Shown here piece after piece: positions 41,950-54,137 of a stretch of DNA of 64,000 nt. The number at the start of each line of letters is the position of its first letter. Position 1 is the first letter of the stretch. Source of the DNA: Istiophorus platypterus (Eukaryota; Chordata; Actinopteri; Istiophoriformes; Istiophoridae); NCBI GenBank assembly GCA_016859345.1, contig CM029119.1, positions 7,973,912-8,037,911 on the forward strand, given 5' to 3'. Below the pieces are notes generated by a model. That model was not told the DNA's origin. It saw only the letters and a program-made list of their open reading frames with translations, and ran no database searches. A program made the position numbers and the translations under genes.

Positions 41950-44900
41950 GGTGCATTCACACATGGATACAGAGAAGCTGCAATATCCTGCCTCTCATGA
42001 ATCAATAATTCTGGGGACGTGTTGTATTTCATGACCCATTAAAGACGAGTGGTAGAGAACTGGGAAGTCAGAGATAGTGACAACCAGCTTTTCCTCCATC
42101 TTGTTTAAAGCCAAAAGAAGCTAAAGTTCCTTTGCCTTGTGGAGTGGGTTAGTAAACAACTGTGCCTCCTTCTCTGCTGGAATCAAGATAATCGTTATTG
42201 GCAATCACTTAAGGATATCTGCATAAAGTTGAGTTTTCCTCAACTTGTTGTTTTCAGTTTGCACAGGAGTCACATCCTGTACATGTGTGGCACCGCTAAT
42301 ATCTCATCAAATTTTCAAAGACCATAACCGTTCAAATTTGAGTTTAGGAGAAAGCTGTTGTCATGGGTTCAGGCTTCTGTCGGCAAGGACCTGTCCTGCT
42401 AGAGTGTCCTTAAGTGACACACTGAAGCTCCACTTGCTCCACAACTGCTGGAGTCCCTGGAAGGAAAAGCAAAAACCACTGGAAACTTTACATATATGCT
42501 CCGCCATTGTGAAAAATATACTCAAACTAATTTATATGTAGAGCACCTACATTGTATATAAAGTGCAGTACTGCAACAATGATGTAAGACAGTTATTAGC
42601 ATGTTAAAGACTATTAAGATTATAAGGATAATTTGAAGTCATAAAACACACTGCTGCTAATAAAGAAAACCAAAGGAAGTCACCAAAGGCATGAGGTTGT
42701 TTTTGCCACTGTTGCTGTGTGTTAGTGAAGCTGGGAATGGCCGTCGGAGTTGTTCTCCTTTGAAACTGAGGGAAAAAGAGGGGGTGGTGGGGTGTGGCTG
42801 AATAATTGATAGTGGCTGAGAGCGATATGAGTTTAGTTAATGTGCCCAGCAGCGCAGGCTAAGAGAGGAGCTGTTAGCTATTCCACCTCAGGCCTAAAAC
42901 TCAGGCAGTGGAAAGAGCGGAAGACTCAGTCTGGGTTAAAGGTCTCTATTTAGTCATCCATCTCCCTACCTATGCCTTTCTATTGTACCATATACTCCAT
43001 CTTGCCAAATGGTGCACGTGTGTGTTGAAGATTTCCCTCCATTGGATGTGGGTTTGGCTGTGTGTCTATGTGTGTGCGTTTGGAGGCATCTGCACAGCTG
43101 GATCTCCCTGGTAGCAGTGTTGTTGCATCCCTCAGGTTCCTTTCTCTGAGTGGTAACAGAGTGCTCCTGTCAGCCTCCCCAGATGCCGCTCCATAAGGAC
43201 CCTCAGCTCTCGCAAATTGGCCAGGAGAGTTCTGTGTTCATGCTGAAAGACTCGGCTTCTTCGGATTCCTACTTTTCCCTGTGAAGGTAAACACTGCAGC
43301 TTGAAGTTAAATCAGCACTGAGCAAACTTTTTCGGAGTATGTCAGCTTACGTGTAGGATAATACGTTACAGCTAACTTAGTCAGTTTTTAGTCAGCTACT
43401 GTAGATATGCACTGTGTAGCAAATACTTGGTGGCTATGTGGATATATTACAGGTATTGTAATAGCATTTTTGCGTTTCGCAATAAATTAAATTCAGTGGG
43501 TAACATCACATACTACCTTTTCAACTTTGCAAACCCTAATAATCTGAATAGCTCTCACATTATAACTTTACACTGTATGACAAGTTCACATACTTTATGA
43601 GGTTTTATTTTTATACACATTTTATTTTACGTTTAATTCTTGCAGCATGAGATATTTGTTATCTATGAAAATCTTTAGATCATTGCTAGAATTTAGATTT
43701 GAAAATCTGTCCTATTAACATTGTTTGCCATTAACATTGTTGTGTGGCATCTCTAAATCAAGCCACCTCTCCCCAACCCGGAACAGACTCCAACAACAAA
43801 GAGGCTGAAAGAAATAGCAGCACTGAAGTAGTCAGTTCTCACTTAACATACTTACACTTAAGTGAAGAAACTGACACTGTCTCCCAAGTGTCTCTGTAGT
43901 TTGAGACAACCAGTCTCTAATTCGCTGGAAAAAAAAACAACAACACTGCCATCATCTCCCATGTGCCTCTGCTCCAAGAAGTAGAGGATCTTTCTCTTGC
44001 CTCTCTTGCTTCTCTGCTCGCGCCTCCATGTCATAGCGCTCTCCTGTCGTTCCTCCTGATTTACCAGACATCCTCTTTCCCCTGCTGTCACATTTGGTAC
44101 AGATGGTTAGGCTCTATGGAGCGGCCTGTCAGTCTCCATTCGGCCGCCTCGGCGTGACAGGGGGCCTGATGGCTCGTGAAGGGCCCACGACTTCAACGGC
44201 ACATGGACACTGACATTTCTCAAAGGGGCTCGCATGCGCGCTTCCCACGCAGCCGGGGGAGAGAAATGAAGAACCTGAACTTGACCCAAAGTCCGCCAAA
44301 GGCTAAGAGAGCCAGGGCTGGAGGGAGGAGAGTAAGGAGTGAAAGATGGAGCGGAGATTGAAAGGTTGAGGTTAGGTTTAGAAGAAGACAGTAAAGGGAA
44401 AAAAGAGGAAGAGGAAGAGATGACGAGCGAGAAGACAAAGAGATGGATAGAGAGGACAGATGAAGTGGAAAACGAGGAAGAAAGAGTAGGAGTTAAGGAC
44501 AAGTGAGTCTGAACTGTCAGAAGAGACATATGTCAGTCATTGCCTGTGGATGTGATCTTGTAGCTTATGTCAGTAACCCATCCAGTGCCCTGTACCACTG
44601 CACTAATCACTTCCTTCTGAGGGAGGCTGCTCCAAATGCCGACCCCCTCCCCCTGCACCCTTCAGCGCCCGACCGCCTGTCTGTCGTTGGGGATGTAGGT
44701 GAAGTGAAGCAGAGAAACTCGCCGCCACCCTAAAACACACTCCTACCTGCATCACAGCTAAATCATACACTACTAGATTAGACCTTAGACGTGCTCCTCT
44801 CTTCCCTGGTTAAAGCAAACACAAAGAAGACATACTCCCATTCTTCTAATCCCATTACTATAAATGTTACAGAGGTCTAAGTCAACAAATTTGAAGGAAA

Positions 44901-45735
44901 ACAATCTAAAATTTAATCAAATTTTGATTGAAATCCAGAATAATTTAAAGATTTATTAATTTAAAAAAAACCATTATTAATCTGACCAGACCAGCTTTAA
45001 GTACTTGACAGTTTTTGATACTTGCACCACAAATACAATTCGTATCCCCGTTGTATTTCTCGTTGAGATCTAGAAATAGAATAACTTAAATAAAAAAAAG
45101 TTTCCTAATGTGCCAGGGATATAATGCACGGGAAACAACATAGACAGATGAGAGAAGATGTCAAATAATCTGAGAGATGTGAGGAACTTAACCCTTTTTA
45201 TTCCTCAGAGTGATGTCTCAGATTTTCCCTCTCTTGTCTTTTGTTTTTACAACAAAAAAGGTTTGTGTTTCTTAGTTGAGTAGTTTGTGAGCTTTAACTC
45301 AGCTGGAAATCATTGTTATGAGCAAATTTCTCAACTTCATAAATTTCTCATCATGAAATATTTTCCTTCTGAAAGTAAAGGGTGATTTATTACGTGCAAT
45401 TATTGATAAAAGATTTGTTTTCAGGATTCCTCGTTTTATAACAGTCAAAAACTAATGCCAGACTGTGCTTGGACACACACGGGACATGCAAATGATTCAA
45501 GCCTTAATAGTTTCGGGGTTTTTTTTTTTTCCCCCCCGTGAAAAACTCTTGGTTTAAATAAAACCTCCACGAAACAGCATGACAATGAGGGGATTAACGC
45601 CGACTAGTGCCAGGTCTACCCGCCGTTCCGAGGGGAAGCCACCCCCCCCCCCCTCCAATATTGTGTAAGTTGTTCTAATGCATCCTGGCTGCAAGGTAGA
45701 GACCACATTTGACAATCGGGGGTGAGGGAAGGGGG
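41950..45735. other. Gene-poor interval upstream of prr35
   Basis: No coding exon was found. The block at 44100-44280 is GC-rich and unique-looking (ccattcggccgcctcggcgtgacagg), about 1.7 kb upstream of the prr35 promoter, and is a reasonable enhancer candidate. 44390-44500 is purine-rich. Remaining sequence is AT-rich with no notable structure. Confidence 0.4.
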
Positions 45736-45737
45736 GA

Positions 45738-45770
45738 GTTGAGGAGGAGGAGGAGGAGGAGGAGGAGGAG
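45738..45770 (+). repeat. (GGA)n microsatellite just upstream of the prr35 promoter
   Basis: About 30 bases of GGA units; homopurine on this strand. It lies about 45 bases upstream of the presumed TATA box. Confidence 0.9.
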
Positions 45771-45799
45771 GGGGCTGCTGTATTGTAGCGCCTCCGGGC

Positions 45800-45908
45800 A
45801 CTGCTCCCAGTCAATATATATCTCCACACTCGCTCCTGCGCTCCCATTTGAGCGCTGCCCTCCCTGCGCCGCTGCAGCGCCAGCCAGCCTCCCCGGGACG
45901 CTCTCCAG
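45800..45908 (+). promoter_or_regulatory. prr35: Presumed prr35 core promoter and first untranslated exon
   Basis: A TATA-like element (atatata at 45814-45820) precedes a GC-rich leader by the expected 25-35 bases. The leader ends in a strong donor (ctctccag|gtacgg) after 45908. Reading frames here lead nowhere, consistent with a 5' untranslated exon. The transcription start is inferred at about 45845. Assignment to prr35 rests on position, orientation and the following leader exon. Confidence 0.5.
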
Positions 45909-46634
45909 GTACGGACCAACGCGCCTCCTCTGCTCCTCTAGCCCGTGACATGCCTGCATCTCAGTTCCTTAGGATCCGGTGATAGCTGGAAGAGAATAAA
46001 TACAAGAGGAAGAAAGAAGCGCGAGAAGAGGCTACTTGGTGCCTTTACTTTCTCTAAGAACAGGTTTTTAGTTTTTATTTTATTTATTATAAATTGCACG
46101 CTTTAAAAAAAAATTTATTTAAAGCATAAAAGCATTAGGTTAGAATATGAGCTTTTTTTTTAAAAAAAAAACAAATTGTAAATATGTTGATTCTGAGATT
46201 AAATCTGAGCACAAATCTATATGATTATATAAAAAATAATGAAGAGGAATCAGTTTATTCCTTTTTAGACACTGACACTCGTGAATTCAGAATTTAAACT
46301 AAATTTACACATTTGCATAGCATTAAAACACGTATCAGATTTATTTTTTTTTTTGTAATATAAATAACAAAAACTTGTATTAATTTATCATCAGCAGCAT
46401 CCTCTGTTTTTTTGCTGGAAAATCTAAATGCCAGTAAAAAAAATTTTTCTATTTATACAGGCAATAAATTTGAGGCTTGTTTTTGTGCAAAAAATCTTTT
46501 ATTGCAATACTAAATAAAAACCTATTATATTGAAAATGAAACATGAAAAGGCAACCACCAGGACACTACGATGATAAGTGACAATGAATTATAATTTCTA
46601 AATTTTCCTTCTTTCTCCTTTCTTCTTTTTGCAG

Positions 46635-46680
46635 GATCTTCTTTCAGAGGGAGAAAACCTACAAATCACTCAGATCTTAG
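46635..46680 (+). other. prr35: Presumed second untranslated exon of prr35
   Basis: A pyrimidine-rich tract and acceptor (cttctttttgcag) are followed 46 bases later by a donor (cttag|gtaaag). Together they define a small exon without a useful ATG, between the GC-rich first exon and the coding exon. Inferred from splice consensus only. Confidence 0.4.
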
Positions 46681-46684
46681 GTAA

Positions 46685-46946
46685 AGTACTTAATTTCAAG
46701 CATGTATTCATAGAACCCAAGAGCCTAAAAACATTTTTATTCACAGTCCTTGTGTGCAGTGACTTACTATACAAACAGTATGTCCCGTAGGCTGTCAGTG
46801 GTGTGGTTGCTGTTGCATGTAACTTGTCAAAGCTTTTACCGTGGTGAACCTCCTTAATTGCAACAATAGATGTTCAAGCGGTGAGGCTTGTTTGATCATC
46901 AGCCCTAAAAGCTTAAAACAAGACCGCAGGGTTTGGATATGGGACA

Positions 46947-46984
<38 letters not shown>

Positions 46985-48580
46985 GGGCAAAGTGCACAGT
47001 CAGTTGAGAGTCGAGCGGATAGCAATGGCCAGGAGAGGGAAAAAAATCTACTGTAAAAATGATTTTTATTGATTGGCTCGTAGCAGCAGCTGTTAGGCTC
47101 CATTATGAGCTCAAAGCCCAGGTCAGAGCCCCAGGGCAGACAAGTGAGCCAATCAAATGGGCCGCCACTAACGGGCCAATTCTGAGGGTCCAGTTGGGAG
47201 AACAGTTGGCAACAGCCTGCCATCCTATGTTAGACTCATTGTGTCTCTCATCATTACCCTTTTGTGCTGGAGGTTTTTCATTGATGAAGTTGTGTGCTGT
47301 CTCTCGGCACAACAGGCCTTCCGTCACCTGTGTTTGCTTCACTGGCCTTTATCTCGAAATTTTTTTTGGCGTAAGATAGAAAAAGAATAGTTAGTGAAGT
47401 TTATTTTTACTTCAGCTTGGACCCTGAACATCACACAGACTTTTATCTTTGAATGACCTGGGGAAAAAGATAATATAAAAGCCTCAGAGCAGAGTGTTTT
47501 AAATTGAGGGGCACACTCTTCCTCACATCTTCTTTCACCGCAGGGTTCTCCCACCGGCTTGGCTTAAGGTATAAAAAGATCACAAAGTTTCTGTAATTTA
47601 ACAGATGAAAAAAACCCATTATTGTTGGGTATTTAAATTCATTTTGGGGGATTAAAAGAGCAGGCGATTAATTAAACTATTGTCATGGAATCCCTGTCTT
47701 TTAAGATATGACGGGGGATAGAAAAAAGAGAGAGAACAGGAGAGAAAATTTTCAGGGAAGAAGAATGAGTAAAATCAAAATATGCAAATAGTAGATCTCT
47801 CTAAAAGGTATAAATCATCCGTCTTAAGATGTTTGCCATACACTTTACTAACAGAAGAAGGCAAAACAAAATGATGTTTAAAAAATGAATTAATCAATAT
47901 TTTCCGTCATAACATTTATTGGAGCTGAGAGGTTTTTAACCTTTCCTATGAGACACGTTATAAATTAACCATCCATCATAATATTCAAAGCTTTTTGAAT
48001 TCCTTTTGTATACAATATACCACTTAAAGCCTTATAGTTACAGTGTAACCACTAATAATCAATTTAACCGCTAATAATCTATGTAATCCAGTATGACCCG
48101 ACTCCAAATGCAAAGGTAGTTAGATGAGACAGCGTTCAGGACATCAGTTGAACTTCATGCACCGTGTCCTGACCCAGATCCCAGTCCTGGCACTAATGAA
48201 GCCCTATAGGCATGATGCCAGGCTCTCATTAGGAACCAGGCCTCAAACCCCCAACTCCTCTCCCTTCTATAACCGCCTGTACACATCCCTCAGCTTGGCC
48301 GTGCACTGCCTGTAGGCCTCCGAGGGGCTATCCCTTAAACTCAAGCAGGCCTGAGAGTGTTGTGAGGGCTCCTTGCACAGGTGCAGAGTCCCCTGCGACT
48401 GCTGCATTTGCCCCCCAGCCCTGGGCCCTGCTAGTGCCTTGTACTGCACTGGAACTAATGAGTAGTGGCAGGTACAGTGAGAACAGAGCAGCCTCCCTGC
48501 AGTTAGGTTAGTGGCAACCCTCATCTTAGGCAGACAACAAATGTGCTGTCATAATACACATATGCGCATGATGTGCATAA
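46685..48580 (+). other. prr35 leader intron with GC-rich unique blocks
   Basis: No coding exon seen. A (TG)n microsatellite occupies 46949-46978. Two GC-richer unique blocks, 47050-47240 and 48120-48520, resemble conserved non-coding elements; the second contains a minus-strand open frame of 85 codons (48267-48524) without homology that I recognise. Both are candidates for regulatory elements within the first introns of prr35. Confidence 0.4.
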
Positions 48581-48591
48581 TGATATATATG

Positions 48592-48593
<2 letters not shown>

Positions 48594-48660
<67 letters not shown>
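48594..48660 (+). repeat. (TA)n microsatellite
   Basis: About 64 bases of perfect AT dinucleotides, self-complementary and able to form cruciforms. It sits in the presumed second leader intron of prr35. Confidence 0.97.
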
Positions 48661-48662
<2 letters not shown>

Positions 48663-49037
48663 CACACTTCACTGCACATACAACTTTATCTTGGATATTT
48701 GATTTCGCACAGAGCTTCATTTCTGAAAGTTGTCTCCTGTTTCAGAGTCACAAAGAACAAGAGGCAAAAGATTAAATACCTTGTCTTTTAATCTGTTTTG
48801 ATCTTTTGATGTTCTGCAGTTTCATTCACACAAACATTTCCTGTTTGTTTCACAGATTTGGCTTCATTTTTATCAAGAGAATGCTCTTTTTCATCCCCAT
48901 CCACCAACAAAACTGAGGAAAAACCGGCATCAGGTGAAATGTACCCTGGGAGAAAAAATAGAAAATCTAAAAATCTATCTTAAATTATCATCATTTGAGT
49001 ATAACCACAAAATCTTTAAAAATACCAAGACTCAATC

Positions 49038-51446
49038 ATGTCCAAAGACGACGCTTGCAAAGTGACATCTGCCAGCAAACACAAGGAGCGCAAGCCTAAG
49101 AAACCTCACTATATTCCACGGCCATGGGGCAAGCCCTACAACTACAAATGCTTCCAGTGTCCCTTCACTTGCATGGAGAAGTCTCACCTGTACAACCATA
49201 TGAAGTACAGCCTGTGTAAGAACTCCCTTTCTCTGCTCATTGAGTCAGACTGGCCCTATAAAAAGGGTAACATCCTGCACCCGGATCAGCTACGACCATT
49301 TCAGCAGGCACATGGTCTCCGCACTCCTGGGAAAGATGAGCTAGAGCAGGTAACGCAGAGTGAGGAAAGACAGAGGCAGAGAAGGAACATGGAGGAGGAA
49401 GGAGAGGACAGGGAAAGCCAGGGACCAGATGATGAAGAGGAGGGAGGACGAGGCAAGGGAGCAGAGGTCGCCGGGCTGACGAAAGACAGATCCAGCACCA
49501 GCAGAGGCAGGGAAGATGCTACAGAGTGCACTGCCAAGAAAACCAAACAGCCGGAATCCGAGCTTCTGATTGCCGACATGCTCTCCCTAGAAGACCAAAT
49601 TTTACGAGCACGCTCAGTAGAGGTAGAGGCCCAGCTGTCGCACTATAAGCTATCCAAGACTTGTCTGACAGCTCCCGGGCTGCTGTCAGAGCAGTGGCGG
49701 CTGTTAACATCCAGCCATACTAAAGCCAAATCAGAAGGAGCTCAGCCCAGAGTGAACGGCTCAATTCCCTGTTACCCTCCTCCGCCAAACCTGGTGGATT
49801 ACCAGGATCCAACTGGACTCAATCTGTCAGTACTTGGGGTGGGCTATCCCATCAGCCCCAGCCTCTTCTCCTACATGAACTCAGCTATTCCCACTGCTGC
49901 CACGGGTGTTACCGCCCAGCCCCACGCACAGCTCGCCCAGCTTCCCTTCCTGGCGTCAGCTGCTCAACTGATTCACCCGGCCTCTGGCACACACACAGAC
50001 AGAGCTCTTATCCCCCCTCGTCTCTACTACCCGTTCCTGTGTGAGCACGCGTTCGGACCGGCCTCCAGTCAGAGTGACGCCAGCAAAGCCCTCAAGACAT
50101 CCACGAACGGTCTAGAAGCAAATTCTGTGTCTGGCTTCCAGCCCAAAGTCAGTCTGTGGAAAGTGCCAGCTTTGCGGCCAGGGACCGCCGCTGTCCCCCC
50201 GGCTGGCTGGGTGTCACCTCAGAGAGAATCCCTCGAACAGGGCTACCGGCTGGGGGATAAACTGCAGGCTGCAGCCAAGGAAGGCAAAGCAAACTGGGGT
50301 CTGAAGAGGACAGGGGCTCCACTGGGGAACCATGAGGCACCTGTGGAGAAGAAGCCGGCCATGGGCTTCACTTTGGACCTCCTGAAGAATATCCAGACTG
50401 CATCCACTCTTAACGTGGCAGCAGACAAACTTCTCCTCCAGAACAGGTAAAGATTTTCTAAAATATTATTTTCCTTATTTCATAAAAATGATCATGACTA
50501 GTAGAAGAAGTAGCGGGAGTATCATCATCACTTTTGTCATAATATCTACAGGTTGGGAGTATTTTTATTTTGTTATTCTTTCAAATGTTATAGGTTTTCA
50601 GTCTGAAAGTTTCTTCCTATCCAAAGTTTGCAGGATTCTCAGCTTCAGAACCGGCCCAATGAACTGTGGTACAACGACCCTCTCACCAGTCCCAACAGTG
50701 AAACATCCTCTCTTTCAACATATGGAGGTCCCAACAGCAAAGACTCGACTGCTGCCCGGACAATGGGAGAGGGAGCCTCAGAGTCGGTGGCTGCTCTCCT
50801 GAGTGACCTCTCCAAGGCCTTGCAGGAGTACCAAGAGGCTGAGCGCAAGATCTCCCACCTGGAGAAGGAAGACCTCCCCGCCCAGCGCCATCTCTGGGAA
50901 CACCTGAGCAAAATCCGCAGCGAGCTCTCCCACATCCACCAGGCGCTGGAGCGGACAGCTCGCCAGAGCGATGGCCCTCTGGACCTGTCGGTCAAGAGGG
51001 ATTCAACAGATTTGGCTGGTGACCAGGGCACAAGAGAGGACAGCAGTCTTAAGGACAACAGTACAGAGACAGAGGAGGAGGACGAGGAGCTAGAGGAAAA
51101 AAAGGAGGAAGAGGGGGACGAGAGTGAGAGGAGGGCGATGAGGGCTTCGTTGGAGAGTCGTAAGCAGTCGTTGGACATGCTGATCAAGATGAGTCAGGCA
51201 TCGGTGGTTAACACAGAGGGTCTCTCTCCCGGTGGTCTCGGCATCAGGCCCAGTCCGGCTGACGCCTTATGGCCGAGCAGAACCACAAAGTGCGAGGCAG
51301 ACTCCAGCGTCCTGCTCTGCCCCGACGGCCGATCGGTGGTGTTCACTGACATCCCTGCCTCCGCCAAAACCTCAAAGAGACCCCCATCCATACAGCAACT
51401 AGAAGCTCAGTGTCCTCCAAGCCCTTTGACGGCCACTGACAACTAA
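49038..51446 (+). CDS. prr35: PRR35, ZNF750-like zinc-finger protein (2 coding exons)
   Basis: Presumed nuclear regulator of the ZNF750/PRR35 family. The family N-terminus is evident (KERKPKKPHYIPRPWGKPYN). It is followed by one atypical CCHC finger with ligands C38, C41, H54 and C60 (C-x2-C-x12-H-x5-C, ending NHMKYSLCKN). The middle is acidic, then Pro/Ala-rich, and includes GLNLSVLG. The second exon has a helical Glu/Leu-rich region (LSKALQEYQEAERKISHL), a CtBP-binding motif PLDLS at 50976-50990 and an acidic run at about 51067-51140. The Trp in PRPWGKPYNY and the human map position at 16p13.3 near STUB1 favour prr35 over znf750. First coding exon 49038-50446, with a strong donor (aacag|gtaaag). 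The nearest acceptor (50633) gives the wrong phase for the long conserved frame. An acceptor at 50689 (cctctcaccag|T) restores it and would give 721 residues. The leader exon begins at about 48856 after tgtttcacag. Confidence 0.88.
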
Positions 51447-51935
51447 ACATCAGTTTTTCTGAATGTAATATAACAGATTCTATACTGTCCTCAAATGCAG
51501 TTGTCTTTATTATTACTGGCCTGACTTTGATTTTCACTGGCTTGAAGAGGCCTGTCACCTTTGTTTTCAGTATACTCTCACAAAACCTCAATCATTTTGC
51601 ACCTTATAAGATATGAATGAAAATTTGTAAGAGAGGGATTTCTAATGCACTAAGAACATTGATTGTTACAATAAGATTCTCCTTAACATAATTTAAAAAT
51701 GTAATTCATAATTTCCATCAGGCTCATTTGAACAATTAAGTCCATTTAAATCATGCTGAGAGAAAATCCTTTTAATGAACTTGTAAATATTGTAATTGCA
51801 TTAAATGTAAGTAAAATGTTTTAAATGGTAAATGCTTTTATATGGATGATGTTGGCTTGCATCATTTCACTCGATGCAAAAAAATGTATTATACACATTG
51901 TATTTCTTTGAATAAACTGTGTAAAAAACAAAGTG
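51447..51935 (+). other. prr35: prr35 3' untranslated region
   Basis: AT-rich non-coding sequence after the TAA at 51444-51446, ending near a canonical AATAAA at 51911-51916 (tttgaataaactgtg) followed by a GT-rich stretch (gtgtgttattctttt), typical of a cleavage site. The 3' UTR would be about 0.5 kb. Confidence 0.7.
51911..51916 (+). terminator. prr35: Polyadenylation signal of prr35
   Basis: Canonical AATAAA followed about 25 bases later by a GT-rich element. Confidence 0.7.
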
Positions 51936-52120
51936 TGTTATTCTTTTAATGAAAGTGGAACAAAAAGAGTGACAAGAAACACAAGAAATATTGAAATATT
52001 AATAGATTTTAATCTTGAAGCAAAAACACACTGTAATATTGTTTAAACATAAATTCATCACTTTGCTCTTCAGTCCCTATTTGAGGAATGTGGGGCCAAA
52101 TGCTATCAACACTTTCCTTA

Positions 52121-52460
52121 TCATTTAGAGTTTAAATAAGATTCAGCCCGATTCAAAATGGCAGCTCCACCTGACTTTCCCCTATCTGCCCTGACATAGT
52201 CGGGTGGTGGTGCTAAAGGTGAAGGAGCTCCTTGAGCTAAATCTCCATCTGTAGGGTTACCTGTGCCTCTGCTCCTGAATCCCGGAGCCCCCCTGTAAAG
52301 GTCAGGACCCCCCGGGGTCGAGCCCATCATCGACTAAACGTAGGACTACCTGTCTGCCCCCGGGATGAGCACCCAGCACTCGGCTGATCTGCATCCTCAC
52401 CACCTCACACCCAGACACGGTGGCAAAGGTCAGCTGCCAGGACCAGAAGAGTCACCAGTG
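52121..52460 (-). other. GC-rich block with two short coding-like minus-strand frames, unrecognised
   Basis: Against AT-rich flanks this block is GC-rich. On the minus strand a 69-codon frame (52330-52121) includes a PPPDYV string, and another frame just upstream (about 52435-52302) reads through 40-odd codons (including GCEVVRMQISRVLGAHPGGR). The two frames do not join with a consistent phase by any obvious intron. I recognise no family. It may be a degraded exon pair, a conserved non-coding element or chance openness of GC-rich DNA. Confidence 0.25.
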
Positions 52461-52469
52461 GATCTTCAC

Positions 52470-54135
52470 TGAGGTCAAAATGCCTCTCTCAATCTTTTAA
52501 CTCTACATTTTTAAGTTTATATTTTATTTTAGAAAATATCTTAAGTGAGCCGTTACAAAAAGTATACTTGCACTTTTACTATGTTCCATATTCAAACAAT
52601 TATTCGCCAATATTTTGAATTTAAAGTGTAATAATAAAACACGTACACATTCATATATTTAAAGAAATGTTTAAAGCATGAGACGGTATCATTTAATATG
52701 TGGACCACAGCAAATATTTTTAAAAAAGACAAATAGATATATTTGGTTCCTAGATCTTTTTTTTTTTTTTTCTAAAGTAGAGCTGTAAAAAATGATTGGA
52801 TTCCAATAATGCAGATCCTACAGTGCGGGAAAGAGGAAGGTTTTAGAAAGTTTTAGTCTAAATCTTTGTGTAACCAGTTTAGGGTCAGCCATGGATAGAT
52901 TCTTTATGGTGACTCCCCTGAAAACGCAATATCTTAATGTTCTCAAATGACTATCTACCCCTGACTGGTTTAAGGTTGTCTGCCTGATCTGGATAATATT
53001 GCTCTGCGCTGCAACGTCAGTAAAACTATGACCTGCATAGTAGCTCCCTCATGTGGGCAAAAGATTTAAAGACACTGGGTTTTTGATAATGCATCCCTCT
53101 GTCAGCACTGGTACAGTGTTCAAAAGAAAGAAAAAAAAAGTAAGAAAGGAGCAATACAGCCTCACTGTGATGGTCTTTGTACACTCCTTTGGCTACATTT
53201 TCTCAGTCATCTGACACTTAGTCATTATTACAACAGGCAACTGGCCAAAACAAGAACTACCTTCAGCAGTGTGAATACAGGGAGCAGAGAACAAGATCCT
53301 TCCTTGAAAAGAGACATGCAAAGCTAGAGGGCTGCTGGCTTGTAAAACGAGAAGTGTAGTAGCACAAATTAAAGCAGCACAAGACGACCGCAAAAGGGTA
53401 AGATGTAATATTGAATTATCATGTTTAGAAGATGCTTAATGATGCTCTCAAAAGTAATCAAATTTAGACACATTTAAAAGGTATTTTATATACTTGTTTT
53501 AAGTGTAAATGCAGGAACAATATGACAGAGTAGTGTAAATAAGTAAATAAGAGGTGGAACATACTGTAAAAAGTAAAATCAGAAAATTAGAATGTCTTTC
53601 TAAAGTAGCTCTGCAAAAGTTGTCAGGTTAATTTAATATCAAAGATGACCTCCCCCCATGCAATTAGGAAAGGAAGAGCCGTAAAGGGTCTTTATTGGAT
53701 AAAAGTAATGCTCATTACAAAGGGCAGACTTCCCTCTTTCTCTGACTGACACTTCACTGTAAGGCTTCTTCCATATATGACCATTTACAACTGATACAGT
53801 GCTTATTTCTGTAGAATTCGTGTAACCTATAATTGCAGTGTAGTTTACTCAAGGCCTGAAAGTCAAAAAGAGAAATTCCTCATTCTATTTTTTCACTATG
53901 ATCAATCTTTTAATATTTATTAATTTATTTATTTTAATTCATACCAATGTATCAAAAAACACTAAGAAAACAAAGTGACTGTGAAAAGTAAATTTCAGTG
54001 TAGCTGTCTTTTGAGACTCTTTTCAAACTTCCCCATTGACTTTTCAATCCTATTCGATATCATATCTTCTTGCATATTTCTATGTTTCTTCGGTCTGACC
54101 TCTGTGCAGTCTGTACCAAAGGTGCTGTCAGGTAA
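52470..54135. other. Gene-free interval before the TLR gene
   Basis: AT-rich, no supported exon. Immediately before the TLR start, a pyrimidine-rich tract with an acceptor-like site (ctctgtgcag|T near 54109) suggests that the TLR mRNA may have a spliced 5' untranslated leader whose first exon I cannot place. Confidence 0.4.
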
Positions 54136-54137
54136 AG

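Noticed and set aside
49038..50446. Assignment to znf750
   Set aside because: The N-terminal PRPWGKPYNY form and the 16p13.3-type neighbour stub1 fit prr35 better; znf750 (human 17q25) has a closely similar finger, so a small doubt remains.
50645..51187. 180-codon Ser-rich frame on the minus strand
   Set aside because: Antisense of the acidic, Glu-rich part of prr35; poly-Ser arises from GAG/GAA codons read in reverse.
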